DNA of 64,000 nt from Coturnix japonica (taxonomy: Eukaryota > Chordata > Aves > Galliformes > Phasianidae). The DNA lies in contig NC_029518.1 of NCBI RefSeq assembly GCF_001577835.2, positions 48,889,640 through 48,953,639 of the forward strand, in the 5' to 3' direction. A model generated the notes under the pieces. The model saw nothing but the letters and a program-made list of their open reading frames with translations, ran no database searches and was not told where the DNA came from. Each line of letters begins with the position of its first letter. Positions within the stretch are counted from its first letter, which is position 1. A program made the translations under genes and the position numbers. Shown here piece by piece: positions 12,453 through 25,560 of the stretch.

Positions 12453-15235
12453 GCTGCAGTACCCTCAGCAGTGCTGCAGTGTTTGCCATTGTCTCCCATT
12501 CCTGGTTATCGAAGCTCCTGCTGACTGCCCAGGAACATCTGCACAGCCCCCAGTCATTCATGGCTTTGGCTGAGACACAGAAAGCAACATAGGTGTGAGA
12601 AAGGAAGTGATGCTGATTCCTGGACCCACTCCTCAATTCTAAGTAGTTTTGTACGAGTCCTTCCAATTTTAAAGACAACGAAAGCGGGTTTCTCAAAGCA
12701 TCTTTCCACTTCATGTGGAGTAATGGCAAGCAGACTGTTCTAGTTGCAGTTGGTTGGTGAAATTTGCCAGGGAAAAAATGGTTTAATCAGAAAATGTGAA
12801 TGCATCGGCTCAGAAATGATTTGTGGCAGCAGACTGAATGCAGTCTCTTGAGAAGCTCCAAGTGTTTTTTAAGTCCTGGGAACTCCAACTCTAGAGCTGC
12901 ACGTTATAACATTTTGCAACTATTGAGGGAAAATTGGTGGCATCTGTTACCTTCGCTGTTACTTTTCAGAAGAGGGAAAGTGATAAAGTTACAGGAAATT
13001 AGATCAATTTTACAGAGTTACTGTTGAGATGACAGGCGGCGCACAGATTTTCCAAGGGAATATCATGTGTCTGTGAAAAATATCCTTATTGTAGGAAACT
13101 GCAAAGCATAAAATTATCCACAACCTGGAAAATTTTCCACTTCTCCACAAGTGTTTACTGCAATGTAGTTTTTAGTATTTCTTCTGGTCATTTACTGGCC
13201 AAGCAATAAAAAAGAAGGAAACACAATATGTAATCCTTAAGCTATTACTTATTCCATGAATAATAGATTCTATTTTTCACAAAGGCCCCGAGCAATGCCT
13301 TCTTGGCATCTGTAGAATGATGCCACACCAACAGCTGTGGAAGAAGAAGTGAAGAAGTGTTCAGGTCACCCTCACAGTGTGTGCATTTTGGGTTTCAGAG
13401 CATGCAGCCCTGCAGGCTGGCTGTAGCTCTGAGGAGAGGGACACATAGGGTCAGCCTCCTGATATAGCTAACTATGTGTAAACAGCCGGGTTTGGGGATT
13501 TATAATGAGATCTCAGGAGATGGGTTCTGCTGTTGCTAATTGCTGCTACTCAACTGAATGAGAAGATGGGTTTAGACATCTGTGGCAGGGAAACTACAGA
13601 GCGCTGTGGAGCCTTCCATGAAATTAAGTGGTGTTGTGTGTAATACCTTGTGCTCAAATGAGCTCTAGTCCTGATGATTAAGAGTGAAGGCCCAGGCTCC
13701 AGCAAAGGGGAAGCATGAGGTTCAAGCTGCACTGAGAATGTCTGCTGCATTTCCCAGTATTGTAACTGGGATACTGCAGCTGCATGCTGGGCACAGGATT
13801 TGCCTGAGCACCACCACATCAGCAGGCTTACCTGCTCCTCGACAGAAGGGAAGGGCCCATATGGCAACCACTGCCAGCTGCGGCATGTTCCCTGCTTGGA
13901 GGTATATTTTCAAGCAACAGGGCAGCACTTGCTGTTCCCCCACAGCCTCACTCCTGCCAGCAGATGGGCCCTATACACAAGTTAGGTTTCTATCAAAAGC
14001 AATGATTGAAATCACCACTGCATCCACAAAGAACAATGAGGATTATAGTTGAGCCTAGCATGCGGGGAGACATATTTTCATCCCCTGATCTGTCTGCCCT
14101 CCTTTCCACCTGTATAAAAGCAACCCCCTATAAGCATGTATGACTGTCTGCACAAGAGAGCTAAAAAGATCTCATTGATGAAGGGATCAAAAGATCATGC
14201 TCTTCACATCTCTTTTATGTATCGTTCTTATGCATCATACATGTATTCCACAATTATCATTTAATTTATGCCTCTCTACAAACATACACCAGTCGCCTCT
14301 GTGGTCGCTCTGCTTACTATCTCCAGCAGTGAGCACTGCTGCCAGTCAGGTGCAAGGACAATGCCTGGCCATTCATTTCTCTGCACCAGCTGTTCCCCTC
14401 AGCATGCACTGAGATCACATCCTGCTGATGAGAGTCCTGCTACGGCTGCTGCTGTGTGTTCAATTTTATCCTAAGACCTCATCCAGTCTGCTTGTTCTGG
14501 AGATGTGCATAAATACAGTGAAGTGTAAGTATATTTTAGAAGAATGCACATTCTACATTTCAAATATCTCACAGAATTGCTTGTAGGTCTGTGAGCTTAA
14601 GGATTCCATTTTCCCTGGACACATAGGAGACGTGGTTTGCTAGGATGCAGTAATTAGCAGAAGAGGATCATTAATCTACCACTGGTACCCATTGTGTTCT
14701 GCACTCCAGCATGTGGCTCAAGTTGTGACTTAAGTCCCAAATGACAGCAGTCACAAGTCCAGTACCTGGTATAAGCAAGTGGATGCCAAAAAGAGGTCAT
14801 GGTATACCCCACTACCTTGGAGCTGCTTGTGAACATAAAACCTGTTCTGCAGCAGGCAGCAATAAGGTGCTGGCACCTTGGAGTGCTCATCCAGGCTTTT
14901 GGTTACACGGACTCAACCAAAAAGATGGGAGGTTGCTATCTATAAGGCAATCATAGCGAACTGGTGGCACAGGAGAGAAAACTGGTATAGTAAGTGCCAT
15001 GAGGTCTTTGATGTCCATACTGAAGATCCAGATGGAGCAGCTTGCCTTCAGGAGTATCTAATCCATCTTCCCATTTAAAAAGCCAACAAGCCTGTCTTTT
15101 CAGTGAATTTCTGGTTCTGGTTTCAAGTTCTGCTGCTCACCAAAACATTATGCGTGAGATTTTAGGAATTTGCTTTGAATAAGACATTTTGTAGCAAAGG
15201 GGGATGTATAATTTGCATCTGTAGGAAAACAATGC

Positions 15236-15254
15236 AAAAAAAAAAAAAAAAAAG
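15236..15254 (+). repeat. Poly(A) run, A19
   Basis: Nineteen consecutive A residues. No retrocopied gene could be recognised upstream of it, so it is treated as a simple repeat. Confidence 0.85.
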
Positions 15255-17400
15255 AGAAATTAAACTGGGAAAATCTTTTCTTAGACATAGATTTAGCCTC
15301 AATGGTGTCATTTACAGATGTCTTCCAACTAATTGCTGTTAATTGAAATTTTTAAATAGCTTTATTTTCAAACCTCTTGCATGAATATCAAATGCAGATA
15401 AAGCCTTACAGCTGTGGCAATTACATTTAACTCATACCAGTGGAGATTTCCCTTCCCCTCTTCCTTTTCTTGACAATCTCTTCTATCAGTCAGAATTCCC
15501 CACTGAGGGACATACTTCTGCTTGTCAGATTTCTGCTTGCTTCTCCCACCTGAGAAAAGGCATTTGCTGGTACTTTCATCTTTCTCTGCCTCTCCCTGCT
15601 AATCTAAGTTGATCAGTAGATGCCAAAGCTAGCTTATTATTCTGTATTTTTCCAGTTTAATCTGCCAGTAGCTGGTCATTCTTTGTGTTGACTCGGCTGT
15701 CATTTGGGTAGCATGTTACATTCTTCTACAGTCTAAACAAAATAAACACAAATGGTATACTCTTAAATACAGTGGTAAAACTCCCCAGTACCAGGAAACC
15801 ACCGGCTTCAAGAGATCACTCAGAAATAGCTTCAGTTTCAATAAACCTTGTGTTAGGGACTCAGAACTGAGTACCTGGCCAATTAAACTGTTGGTTCACA
15901 TCGAGACCCAACAGTGTCTAGATTTACACAGAGGTTTCTAAGAGCCTCAGAATGTTATCCTGAAATTATATACAAGCACATACATTAACTCAGGAATGTT
16001 CAATTAGGACAAAGATGTCTGAAAATGTCATATTTCCAGACTGCAGACAATTTGCCTTCTTATTTTTTATTTTCAATTTTGGCCTAGCTCAGAACAAACT
16101 CAGAAGTAATTGATATTTCCTGGGCAGCAAGTCAGACAGTATGGGAGGGCTACCACTGAGTAAAAGCTTCTTGCAGGTACCAGAAGCAACACAGCTTTGC
16201 ATAGGAGCCACTGCCATAATTTCCAACATCAGAAAACATTGGTACCAGTCAGTAAGGGAGAGCTAAAAGAAAATGGCTCTAATTTGCCATCACTCCAAGT
16301 GATACTGGTATAGCTTCAGCGATGCCAACCCTCAGGGCTTTATGGAGGATAATCCCAGCCACATTATCAAAAGGTCAGAGGCAGTGAGAGTTACATTCAG
16401 TCTTCAGAAGTACTGTGGATGGCTGAAGTTTCTTAGAAAACCTGAGCTTTTCTTCCCAAGTTCCCTCACCTCTAATGAGCAAGAGTATTTCTGTCAGGTA
16501 TTGAGTTTAGTTTTAGATTGCAGTGTTGTTCGGTGTTCTGTTACAAAAGCCAAATAGATTTAATGTCCAGGCCTGTAAATCCTATGCAGTGAATCAGAAA
16601 AAAATGAAGTCACAGAATGGAGTGCAGTTAATGGGAGTGTAGGCATCAACAGCCTGTAGTGATTTCTCATTAACTGCTGTGCTGATTTATATTGTTGTCA
16701 TCACAGTCTTTTGGTATTGTTTCATTCTACATGCACAGAATGTGTCTTCATGGGAGATGTTGCCCTAGCTCGAGGGCAAGCATGATATTCGTGGGCAACC
16801 TGTAACACAATTTGGCGCCAGAAGCTGTCAGCTCACACCCACTGTATCTCCATTGCTGTACACAGGGCTGGTGAGCACAGTGTACTCCACCTGCACTGAG
16901 CCTTTAGACAAAAGGCAAACACAGACCCTTGTGTGGGTTTGAGAATGGGAAAGGCAGACAGCTCTGCCTGCAGTGCCTCAGCACAGGCAGGATGGACGCC
17001 AGATGCTGTTGGGTTCCCAGTCACACCACCAGCAACAGCCCAAAGACATCCCACCCGCAGGATGCATGCATTCATTATGACTAATCACATTCTGCACACT
17101 GGATAGTAAAAAGACCAATTAATCGTCATCTCACTTTGCCAAGTAAGTAAATGCTATTACCCTCATCTTACCTGAAGGAAAAACAAGCCATCAAGCTATC
17201 ACTGAAAGAGCTGGGGCTGGTGCCAGGACTGAGAAACAGGTATCCAGACTCTCAAGTTTGCTGGCATTCACCCAGCTTCTCTCAGACAACAGAACTGATT
17301 TCACATGTAGTCAGGATCCAGCTGGCTCCTCTGCAGCAGAGGAAGGTGTCAGCCAACTTGTCCCGATGTTCCACAGAATGTCCTGGGCAGCAGGACCCTG

Positions 17401-18015
17401 CAGAATCACACAATCATTGAATTATTAAGGTTGGAAAAGACCTCTAAGACTATCGAGTCCAACTGTCAGCCCATCGCCACCATGATTGCTAACCATGTCC
17501 CTTAATGCCGCATCCCCATGTTTCATGAACAGCTCCAGGGATGGTGACTCAAACATCTCTGGGCAGCATGTTCTAGTACTTCACTGCTCTTTCTAAGAAG
17601 TTTTCCTAATACACAACCTGAACCTCTGCTGGTGCAATTTGAGGCCATTACCTCTTCTCCTGTCACTGTGTCCTTGGAGAAGAGGCCAACCTCCTTTTAG
17701 GCAGTTGGAGAGAGTGATAACATCTCCCCTGAGCCCCTTCTTCTCCACACTGAACAATCCCAGTTCCCTCTGCTGCTCTCTGTAAGACTTTTGCTCCAGA
17801 CCCTTCGCAGCTTCATTGCCCTTCTCTAGACACACTCCAGTGCCTCGGTGGCTTTCTTATAGTGAGGAGCCCAAAACTGAACACAGTGCTTGAGATGTGG
17901 CAACACTATTTCTGATACAAGCCAGGACACTGTTGGGCTTCTTTGGCTACCTGAGCACAATGCTGGCTCACGTTCAGCTGGCTGTCAACTAACAACCCCA
18001 AACACTCTCTCTGCC
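17401..18015 (-). repeat. CR1 LINE fragment, about 0.6 kb
   Basis: On the plus strand it opens 'cagaatcacacaatcattg', 'ggttggaaaagacctctaag' and continues through the blocks for the C-terminal ORF2 region (around 17650-17830) to 'caactaacaaccccaaacac' near 18000. It is one of the longer copies in the window but still lacks the reverse transcriptase core. Confidence 0.88.
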
Positions 18016-18796
18016 AGAAGCATATTACACTTCCTGGCTGCTAGCTTCTTGTAAACTGTTCTTCATTTGCTGAGTGGAATGGGGAGCTTAAGGAGCAATA
18101 TCACATTGTTCCATGAGATGTTGTGGATAGAACAGTAGGGCACAGATTCCCTCCATGGTAGTCTACCTTTGATGACTCAGGTCCTTCCTTAGCCCTACAT
18201 CTCCTTGCAGTAGCTCTAGAGACTTCAAAATGACCAGCTGGTGAGCTGTGAAAGTAGCAAACAATTCATTCCTATTTAATTTGCATGTGGGCTTACAAAT
18301 GTGGGTGCAGAATAATGCTTCCCATTAGAAAATAAAACAGATAGCCTGGTCTGTCTTTCAACTCAGAGGTATCACAGAAGATGCTTCACAGGTCCCATAG
18401 ATAACCCCGTCCTTTTCAAATGCAGACCAATGCAAAATCCTTGTCCCCTAGTTATAACTCAGTTCATCCCATAGACTTGCTGCAGGTAGGTCCATGAGAC
18501 CACCTGTCTTGAAATAAGTCAGTAGATATCGTGCAGCTTACAGTGCTTCCCTGCTGCAAAGGAACAAAGAAAGAAAATATCATAAATAAATAAACAAAAA
18601 GCATCAAATTTACCAGAGAAAACAAGTGCTTGGCCAAACACGGTTATCTGGGGAAGGTGACAGTTTATTTGTTCTAATATATCATTAATTCTCCATGCTA
18701 TAATAAAACTATCTAGTTCAGCTTGTTTACTGTTGTGGGTTTGGACATCCCAGGCTGAAATCCCCCAGGCACACAAACAGAAAGGAATACTTCTGT

Positions 18797-18835
18797 AAAA
18801 AAAACAAAAAAGAAATAAACGAACAAACAAACAAC
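18797..18835 (+). repeat. A-rich simple repeat (AAAC/AAAT units)
   Basis: A run of A interrupted by C and G, ending in repeated CAAA units (gaacaaacaaacaac). No coding or structural signal is associated with it. Confidence 0.75.
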
Positions 18836-21673
18836 CCCTCAAACCCTTCTCTCTTTGCATTGTATGTAGCTGACGTTGCCTTTCTACGACAACCTTGCAG
18901 TGACTGACTGTAGCAGTGTGGCTACAATGTGCCAACAGCAGAATGTAGCCCTGGTTTGATGGAGTAAAGCAGACACAGATGCTGTCACATTTGGGAGGGC
19001 TAATAACAATGAGGAGGTCTCGGTGGATATTACTAGATCAGTGGCAAAAGTCTGCAGATGCACAGGAAAAAGACCTGTGGTACAGCAAAGGGAAAACTGG
19101 AAGAGACGGAACTGAGCCTGGCTTGAGGATTCCATCCCCAGACAGACCTTGCTTTTGTGTGCACAAGGACACTGAGGACATTTTTTGTGCATGCAGCTGG
19201 TTGGGGAAGGAAATCATCTCTCCTTGTTTCTTTCTGGAAGGTAAAAATTCATCCTGCCTCACATTTCAACAGAGTAATAATAAAACACTGAAACAGGAGA
19301 ATTTCCACAGTGGACGCTTCCTAGCCCACCTGTGCAAATACCTTTGTATCCATTGGCAACAAATCTCCAAGGTCCATCTGCTTCCAGCCAACACCCACTG
19401 ATTCAACCCCACATGCTCCTGATTTATAGTCCTTCATTTCACCAGATCATAGAAAGAGAGGAGGAGGGAGAAATCCTTGGGATTTATTTTAATCCTTGAA
19501 TGCAGCTTTAGATCTTGTTTGTACTGTGTCTGACCCACCCCCTTGTCTGTAAAAGCAATGCCCCATGCTTAGCAGGTGACCATGGGGACAACAAGGAGAG
19601 AAGAAGGGGGGGTGAGAAACTGAGCAGAATATAGAGGCACTGTCTGCAATTTATGTCAAAAGATTCCCACCAGTTTTTCTTGGCTTTATTACTAAAACTT
19701 GCTGAAGTAAGGAGGCAGAGCACGACTTTATGGACTGTGACACATTTGGCTGAATGACAGGAAAAAGCTTGGGAAATACCTTTCACATCCAAATGCACAA
19801 AATAATACATCCAGTAGTTTGTATCAGCTTGGCTTCCTGCATGCCTAAGATCTAAATGTAAATCTTTGCCAAACGTAGGAGTTTTTAAGAGCGTTAATCA
19901 CACAGCCCTTTTTACAGAGTGCAAAGTGATTTGAAACCATTGGGGAGCATTAATACCTTGTGGGGAGAGCTGCAAGTTGGAAGCCTGCAGTCTGCAGTAC
20001 TGCTGAAACATGTAAATCACCTCAGCTACAGTGGAATGTGATGATTCAAAACCGTCAAGCTTTGGAAATGGAAGAAAGGTGTGATCTTGAAAGAGTCAAA
20101 CTGCTTTGCATATGCTGAGCCCAGTCCTACAGCTCTGATTGAGATGTGCAACAAACATCAAAGCACTCGCTGTAAGATCTAATGCCTTCTGTTGGAAATT
20201 TTTCAGCAAAAGTTACCTTTTCTAGCTCCACAAGTATTTAGAAGCACCAGGCCCAATTGTATAGCAGTTTGCACTTGGCATAATCACCTGCTGTTGTGCA
20301 AACTGAGCATAAAACACCTCTTTTGATCCACTAATAATTGTACATCATTTTGCCATCTACATGAGGTGCAAAGCTATTGTGTGTGCTTTGTTCTGTAAGG
20401 AGAAAGAAGAAGGAGTGACACTTCTCTCACTTCCACGACATCACCAGGCTATAATAAGCAGAAAAGATGGTAAAATGAAGGCTGCCTATAAAATTGTGAA
20501 GTTACATAAAATGGAAGTGAAAAGAAAATATACACTTTAGCACAGCAGCTTCACCCCTACTAGCATTATCAGCTGGAGAGCAGGTAAGAATCATCATCCT
20601 TACTTCTTTTCCTCTAACCTTGCTCACAGTCAGTCTCGAATACAGAGAAAGAACAGCTTGCAAATTCTTCATGTATTATTTATGTTAAACCTGCCCTAGC
20701 TGAGATCTATACCATGCTGATAGGACGTTTTAGGAAAGGAAAGCTCTAAACAGAATTCAAGAGCAAATAGTTGTTAATTGTTGATGCTCTGTATGATGCA
20801 ATTAGTAACAACACTCTTAAAAATTCCATACATCCTTAAAAGCTTTCACTTATTCATAGAAAAAAAGAGGAAGTTTACAAATTTCTAAGTGTATCAAAAT
20901 CATTCTTCTTCTGAGCAAGTTTCCATGCCTTTTGCCATGATTTATTTCAGCAGTTAGAATGATGTGAGAGAGCAAACTGGACTTGTATGTGCAGGTTATG
21001 AGGAGCTGCATATTCAGCTTGATCAGTACTTGCTACTGCAAAAGATATCTGACCTTTCTGGAGAAGCTGTGTTACTGTCAATGCCATGTAGCAAGCCCCT
21101 GCAAGTTAGAGTGGAGTGGTGACAAACACTCTGACTGCCTTCCATGGAGCTCCATTCAAGCTGGGATGGCAAACTGTCTTCTAGGTTGTCGCAGTCCTTC
21201 TGTCATTGGCATTTACACCCCCAAGACCTGCCAAAATAACTAAGTGTGAGCCCTACCAAAGGGCTGTGCCCATCCATGTGCAAAAGCTGGAGCATGGAGC
21301 CTGCTGCTGTGAACAACTCACACACAGATCTAGGGCAAGCCCCTGCTTGGCTGCATCCTTTGTGGAGGGCTCCATGAGGAGAAAGTGTTCCCATCAGCCT
21401 AGGGACAGAAAGGAAAAGAAGGAGCTCCAGCCATGCTGAAGGCCTCTGAGCACAGATGCTGATAAAGAGTCTGTCTCCTTCACCTAAAATGCAATTTTTG
21501 CATAATCTGCAGGAATGTAATGTCTTCAGGGCCTCTGCTGCTCTATCAGATTTGGGTGAAAATGGCTGACAAATTCAAAATGCGTAACAGAGAAATTGAG
21601 AGAGAAAAGCCCATCACATATTTTATGTCCTCAGAAAGCGCACGTGCATTCAACATCCCCATGTGTGCATGCT

Positions 21674-21716
21674 TATGTATGTATATTCATATATATATGC
21701 GTGTGTGTATATATGC
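21674..21716 (+). repeat. Impure TA/TG dinucleotide repeat
   Basis: Alternating purine-pyrimidine DNA: ATATATAT followed by GTGTGTGT and again ATATAT. Ordinary microsatellite-like sequence in the HECA-ABRACL spacer. Confidence 0.75.
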
Positions 21717-24700
21717 TTACCAATATGTAACGATCCTTACTGATATGTATATATGCTCTTGCATACACCACTTACATAGTGTGCTCTAAGTTGAGGTTAA
21801 ACATGCTAGAATTTTAAATGACACCTTCCATACAGCCTTAATTCAGTTTTTGTATAGGTGCAATGGGAGATATCCTTTAATTTAATGTGGTCTTTTTTTG
21901 CTTTATTTTTTTTTAAGGGGAGCTAGTCATATGGTGAGAGCTGTGATAAGAAGTGAGACTGGGAAGCAATTACGCTCCTTGCTTCATTTGCTCCGTCATG
22001 TAGGAAACGAAACTTCTGCTAAGAGCAAAAAACATGAGAGAGCATGACTTTCGGAATAAAGTGAGTGAGCATTAGATAGTAAAGTTAACTTGTATCCCTG
22101 CCACCAGTACAGACTTCTTTACTAACGATAACCACAGCTCCCTCACTTTGCTTCACTGGCAGTGAGTTTAAAGGTTAGACAGGGCAGAGAAAAAGCACGA
22201 GGGTTAGTGAAATAGAGGCTGATGTGACAGCATGTAGCAGCTGCGGAAGAACAGGCAAGAATGAGTCTTCATAAGAATAGAAAAGTACAAAAACAGGACA
22301 AAGCACCCAGTGGGTTTATGTAACTATTAATACCTCAACTTTATGTGATATGATACAGTTCTTCCATAATAGAAAACTTGCAGTTGTCAAAATTCCCCCT
22401 GGGACACTTTCTAAGCTTCGCTGTAACATCTGAAATACCCAAGTTTTCCAAAAGACCGGTGACTTTGCTTGAAAACAAGAAGACAGGTACTTCCCCAGCT
22501 CTCCTTCCCATCACCACTGGTAAGATAAAAGACTTCATATCAGAGGTGACTCAAGAAGCTGTTGTTTAGCAGTTTGTTAGAAGAAAAGCATCTCTGCTGT
22601 GACCCTGACCAGGGGATCACTCTACAGCTCCAGGCTGGGGGCAGTGCTGCTCACACAGCAGTGCATGGCTTCCAGGGCTGCACTGTGCTGCCCACAGCCC
22701 CGGGCCATGGGATGAACCCAGCCACTGCTAAGTAGCACAGGAGCCAACAGATATCTCCCATTCCCTACCAGTGATTATGCCACCATGCCCTTCCCTTTAT
22801 CTGGGAGTGTGGCAATAAGTTCTCAGGCAAACATCTCTTTAGGAACAGTCCATAGTATCTCAAAGGACTGAAAGGCAGGAACCTCTCCATAGATGGGATC
22901 TGTGCAGCACATTGTAGGAAATCCCATGTGGGGCCCATCTAGTACTTCATGAACACAGAGTGCCTAGCATCCAACTTACTCGCTATTTATTTTCTTCTTA
23001 TTATTCTGTCTCATTAGAATGTAAGTTTTATTAAGCCATTTGTTGTCAGGCCTTTCTTACTGAGATCCATAAATAAGCTGGCACTGTCCCTATCTGTTTC
23101 TCTCCAGCGCTGTCTCCCACCTCACCACTATACTGGTGCAAAATGATGTCTAATATGGGATTTTTAAAATAACTTTTTGCTGTATTTGTGAATGGACTTG
23201 AACAGCTCACACGCTACCTGTGTTGGGGATGGGAGCACACACATACAATGAGCACAGTGATGATACCTGTGATTTTCGCTCTGATTGACCCTTTTTTCAG
23301 GGCCATATGCATATCACGTGTCAACATCCCCACTGCCTGCTAAACACTGGCAAAACTATGAAATCCAGAAACATTCCTAGAAATCTGATGTGAAATGTGT
23401 TTTTCTTACAGCTTCACCTCAACCACAGAACACCCTCAGGTTTTAGATTTTAAAAGCCTTGCCCTTGTATTGTAGGCTGTGGCTTGAAGACATAACCCAT
23501 TTGCAGCCGGAAAAAGAGGATGGCCAAGAAAAAGAGCCTCAGGCATTCTTTACAGAAGAACTTTCTAAAACCTCATCTTTACATCAGCCTCTCCGTATTT
23601 TCACAGCCTGAGTCATAAAACACTGTGTGCGTGTGGGAGAGGTAGAGTAGGAGTGGAGGGATGGCACTGCCATTTTAAAAAAGCTATAAATAGATGAAAC
23701 ACCAGCTGTCTGCATTTTACCCTCAAGACATCACAAACTGGCCAAGATTGTTGCCATCATCTATAACTAATAATGATATAGATGGGAAGAGATGATTAGT
23801 TTTGTTTCTTAAATTTAAAGGAGAGTGTCACAAGACTTGACAGCAACGCATCCATCTTGCAAAGTACAGCTCAGATCAGGGTTTTTCTAAATAGGTTTGG
23901 TTTTTCCTTATAAAATGAGGCTGACTGACATTGCAGCTTTAAAAAGTGCCTTTATAAATCATAGCAGTCTGTGTTACAGTGAAGGAAGAACTCACAGTAT
24001 TGTTCGCTTTGCACCATTGATACCACTTATTTCCTTTTGCTTCTGCTGAAACTGGCTGGTTTCGGTTTCATTTCTGCAGAACCATAGGGTGCATTGCGTC
24101 TTACCCCAGCTTCCCTGCACCAGCACATCCCAGTGGTGTGCAGCCTTGTGGAAGTACGTGACTCCTAAACCCAAATGCAGAGCCTGCTGTCTTTGGCTGT
24201 ATTAAAAATGTAACAGAAACACGCTGGGTATAGGCCTAAACATAGTGATGGTACTGAGACTGTAGCATTATCACTTTTTAACCTTTTGTTTTCTAGCCTC
24301 TCCATGAGACTAGATGTGTTCAGCAGAACTGTCAAGACCTTTATTAGGACATGTATCTGCGCATGGGGTCCCAAGGATGATTAGGAGCTCTTTTCCTCAC
24401 TATGCAAGGTATGTGACAGGGACTTAAGCTGACGTGGGCTGCAGACTGCCAAACGTGTTTACAGAAAAGAAAACAATTCTGAGAAGCTGCACCCTGACAA
24501 TTCCTGCCATCTAGCCAGCTGGCTCCGTTTGTTTAAGTGTAACACAATATCAGTGTAAATAAGCAAAGTGTGCATTGTTTTCAGCAAGGTAAAGTAAGAC
24601 AGAGGTTGAGGAATTCCACCCTGCAGTGTTAGCTTGAGCAAGTTGCTCCCCTTTGATACCGTTAATAGAGGAGCCCTGACCAACTCCCTTAGGAGCCTGA

Positions 24701-25327
24701 GGCACACATTTTTATGAAGTGCTCTCTCTCCATCTGCTGAGATGTTTTCCAGCACACTGTGAGCCACACAGGAGGTAAATACTGAGAGCCAATGGCTACC
24801 CGCTACAGGCACTCGTGCTGACTCCATATTGAAAGGATTTGTCCAGATAATGAAATGTCTCTTCGTGGACTCTTATAAAGAAAATAACAGACGTTTCTGT
24901 ACAAGGCTGAGAGTCTGTGCTTCCCAGAATGGATCCTGGAGAATTCAGGCATGAGTGTTTGCTGATCCCTTCAGGAAACGGGCCTCAGACAGGCACTTTG
25001 ATACCCTGCACAAACAAGGACAGTGCCCCTGGCTGCATGGAGACCCACACAGTTTCAAACTCCCAGCAAGGTTTTCCCATCGAAACTTAGATACCTGTGG
25101 TCTTGGAGCTGCCGGTGTACCCTGTAGGTGTTATATGAATAACATACTTGAATTTAAGTACTTGAACATCATTGAAGGTGCCCAGAATGCAATTATTTCT
25201 ATGTTTGACTTCTATTCTACCATGATACAGCGCTGAACTCCTGTGGGATGGTGTGGCACGTCTTCAGTTGCAGCTACCTCTCTACCTTCTTTAATTGTTT
25301 CTCAGAAAACTGAAAGCAGACATACGC

Positions 25328-25366
25328 GCAGGCTATGGCTCTCCAGACTCTTGGGCCATAGCCTGC
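25328..25366. repeat. Perfect 12-bp inverted repeat with 15-nt loop
   Basis: The left arm 'gcaggctatggc' (25328-25339) is exactly complementary to the right arm 'gccatagcctgc' (25355-25366). The spacer is 15 bases. It lies just left of an old CR1 fragment, and no transcript is known for it. Confidence 0.85.
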
Positions 25367-25369
25367 ACA

Positions 25370-25560
25370 TATAACCAGTGCTGCCTTGTCTCAGGTGGAA
25401 AATCTGGCACTTGCTCTTGATAAACTAAACTTCATGTGTCTGGTGATTGTCCAGCCCTTCCATTTGTGAAGATCACTCTTCAAGGCCTCTCCACCTTTGA
25501 GACAGTCAACACCTCAGTTTAGTGTCATCTACAAACTTACTTAGCATACATTTGAGTCCC
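25370..25560 (-). repeat. Old CR1-like fragment from an internal region
   Basis: The plus strand carries 'agtgtcatctacaaactta' and 'gagtccctcatccaggtaat', which resemble the reverse complement of an internal part of CR1 rather than its 3' end. It is strongly diverged and both boundaries are approximate. Confidence 0.55.
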
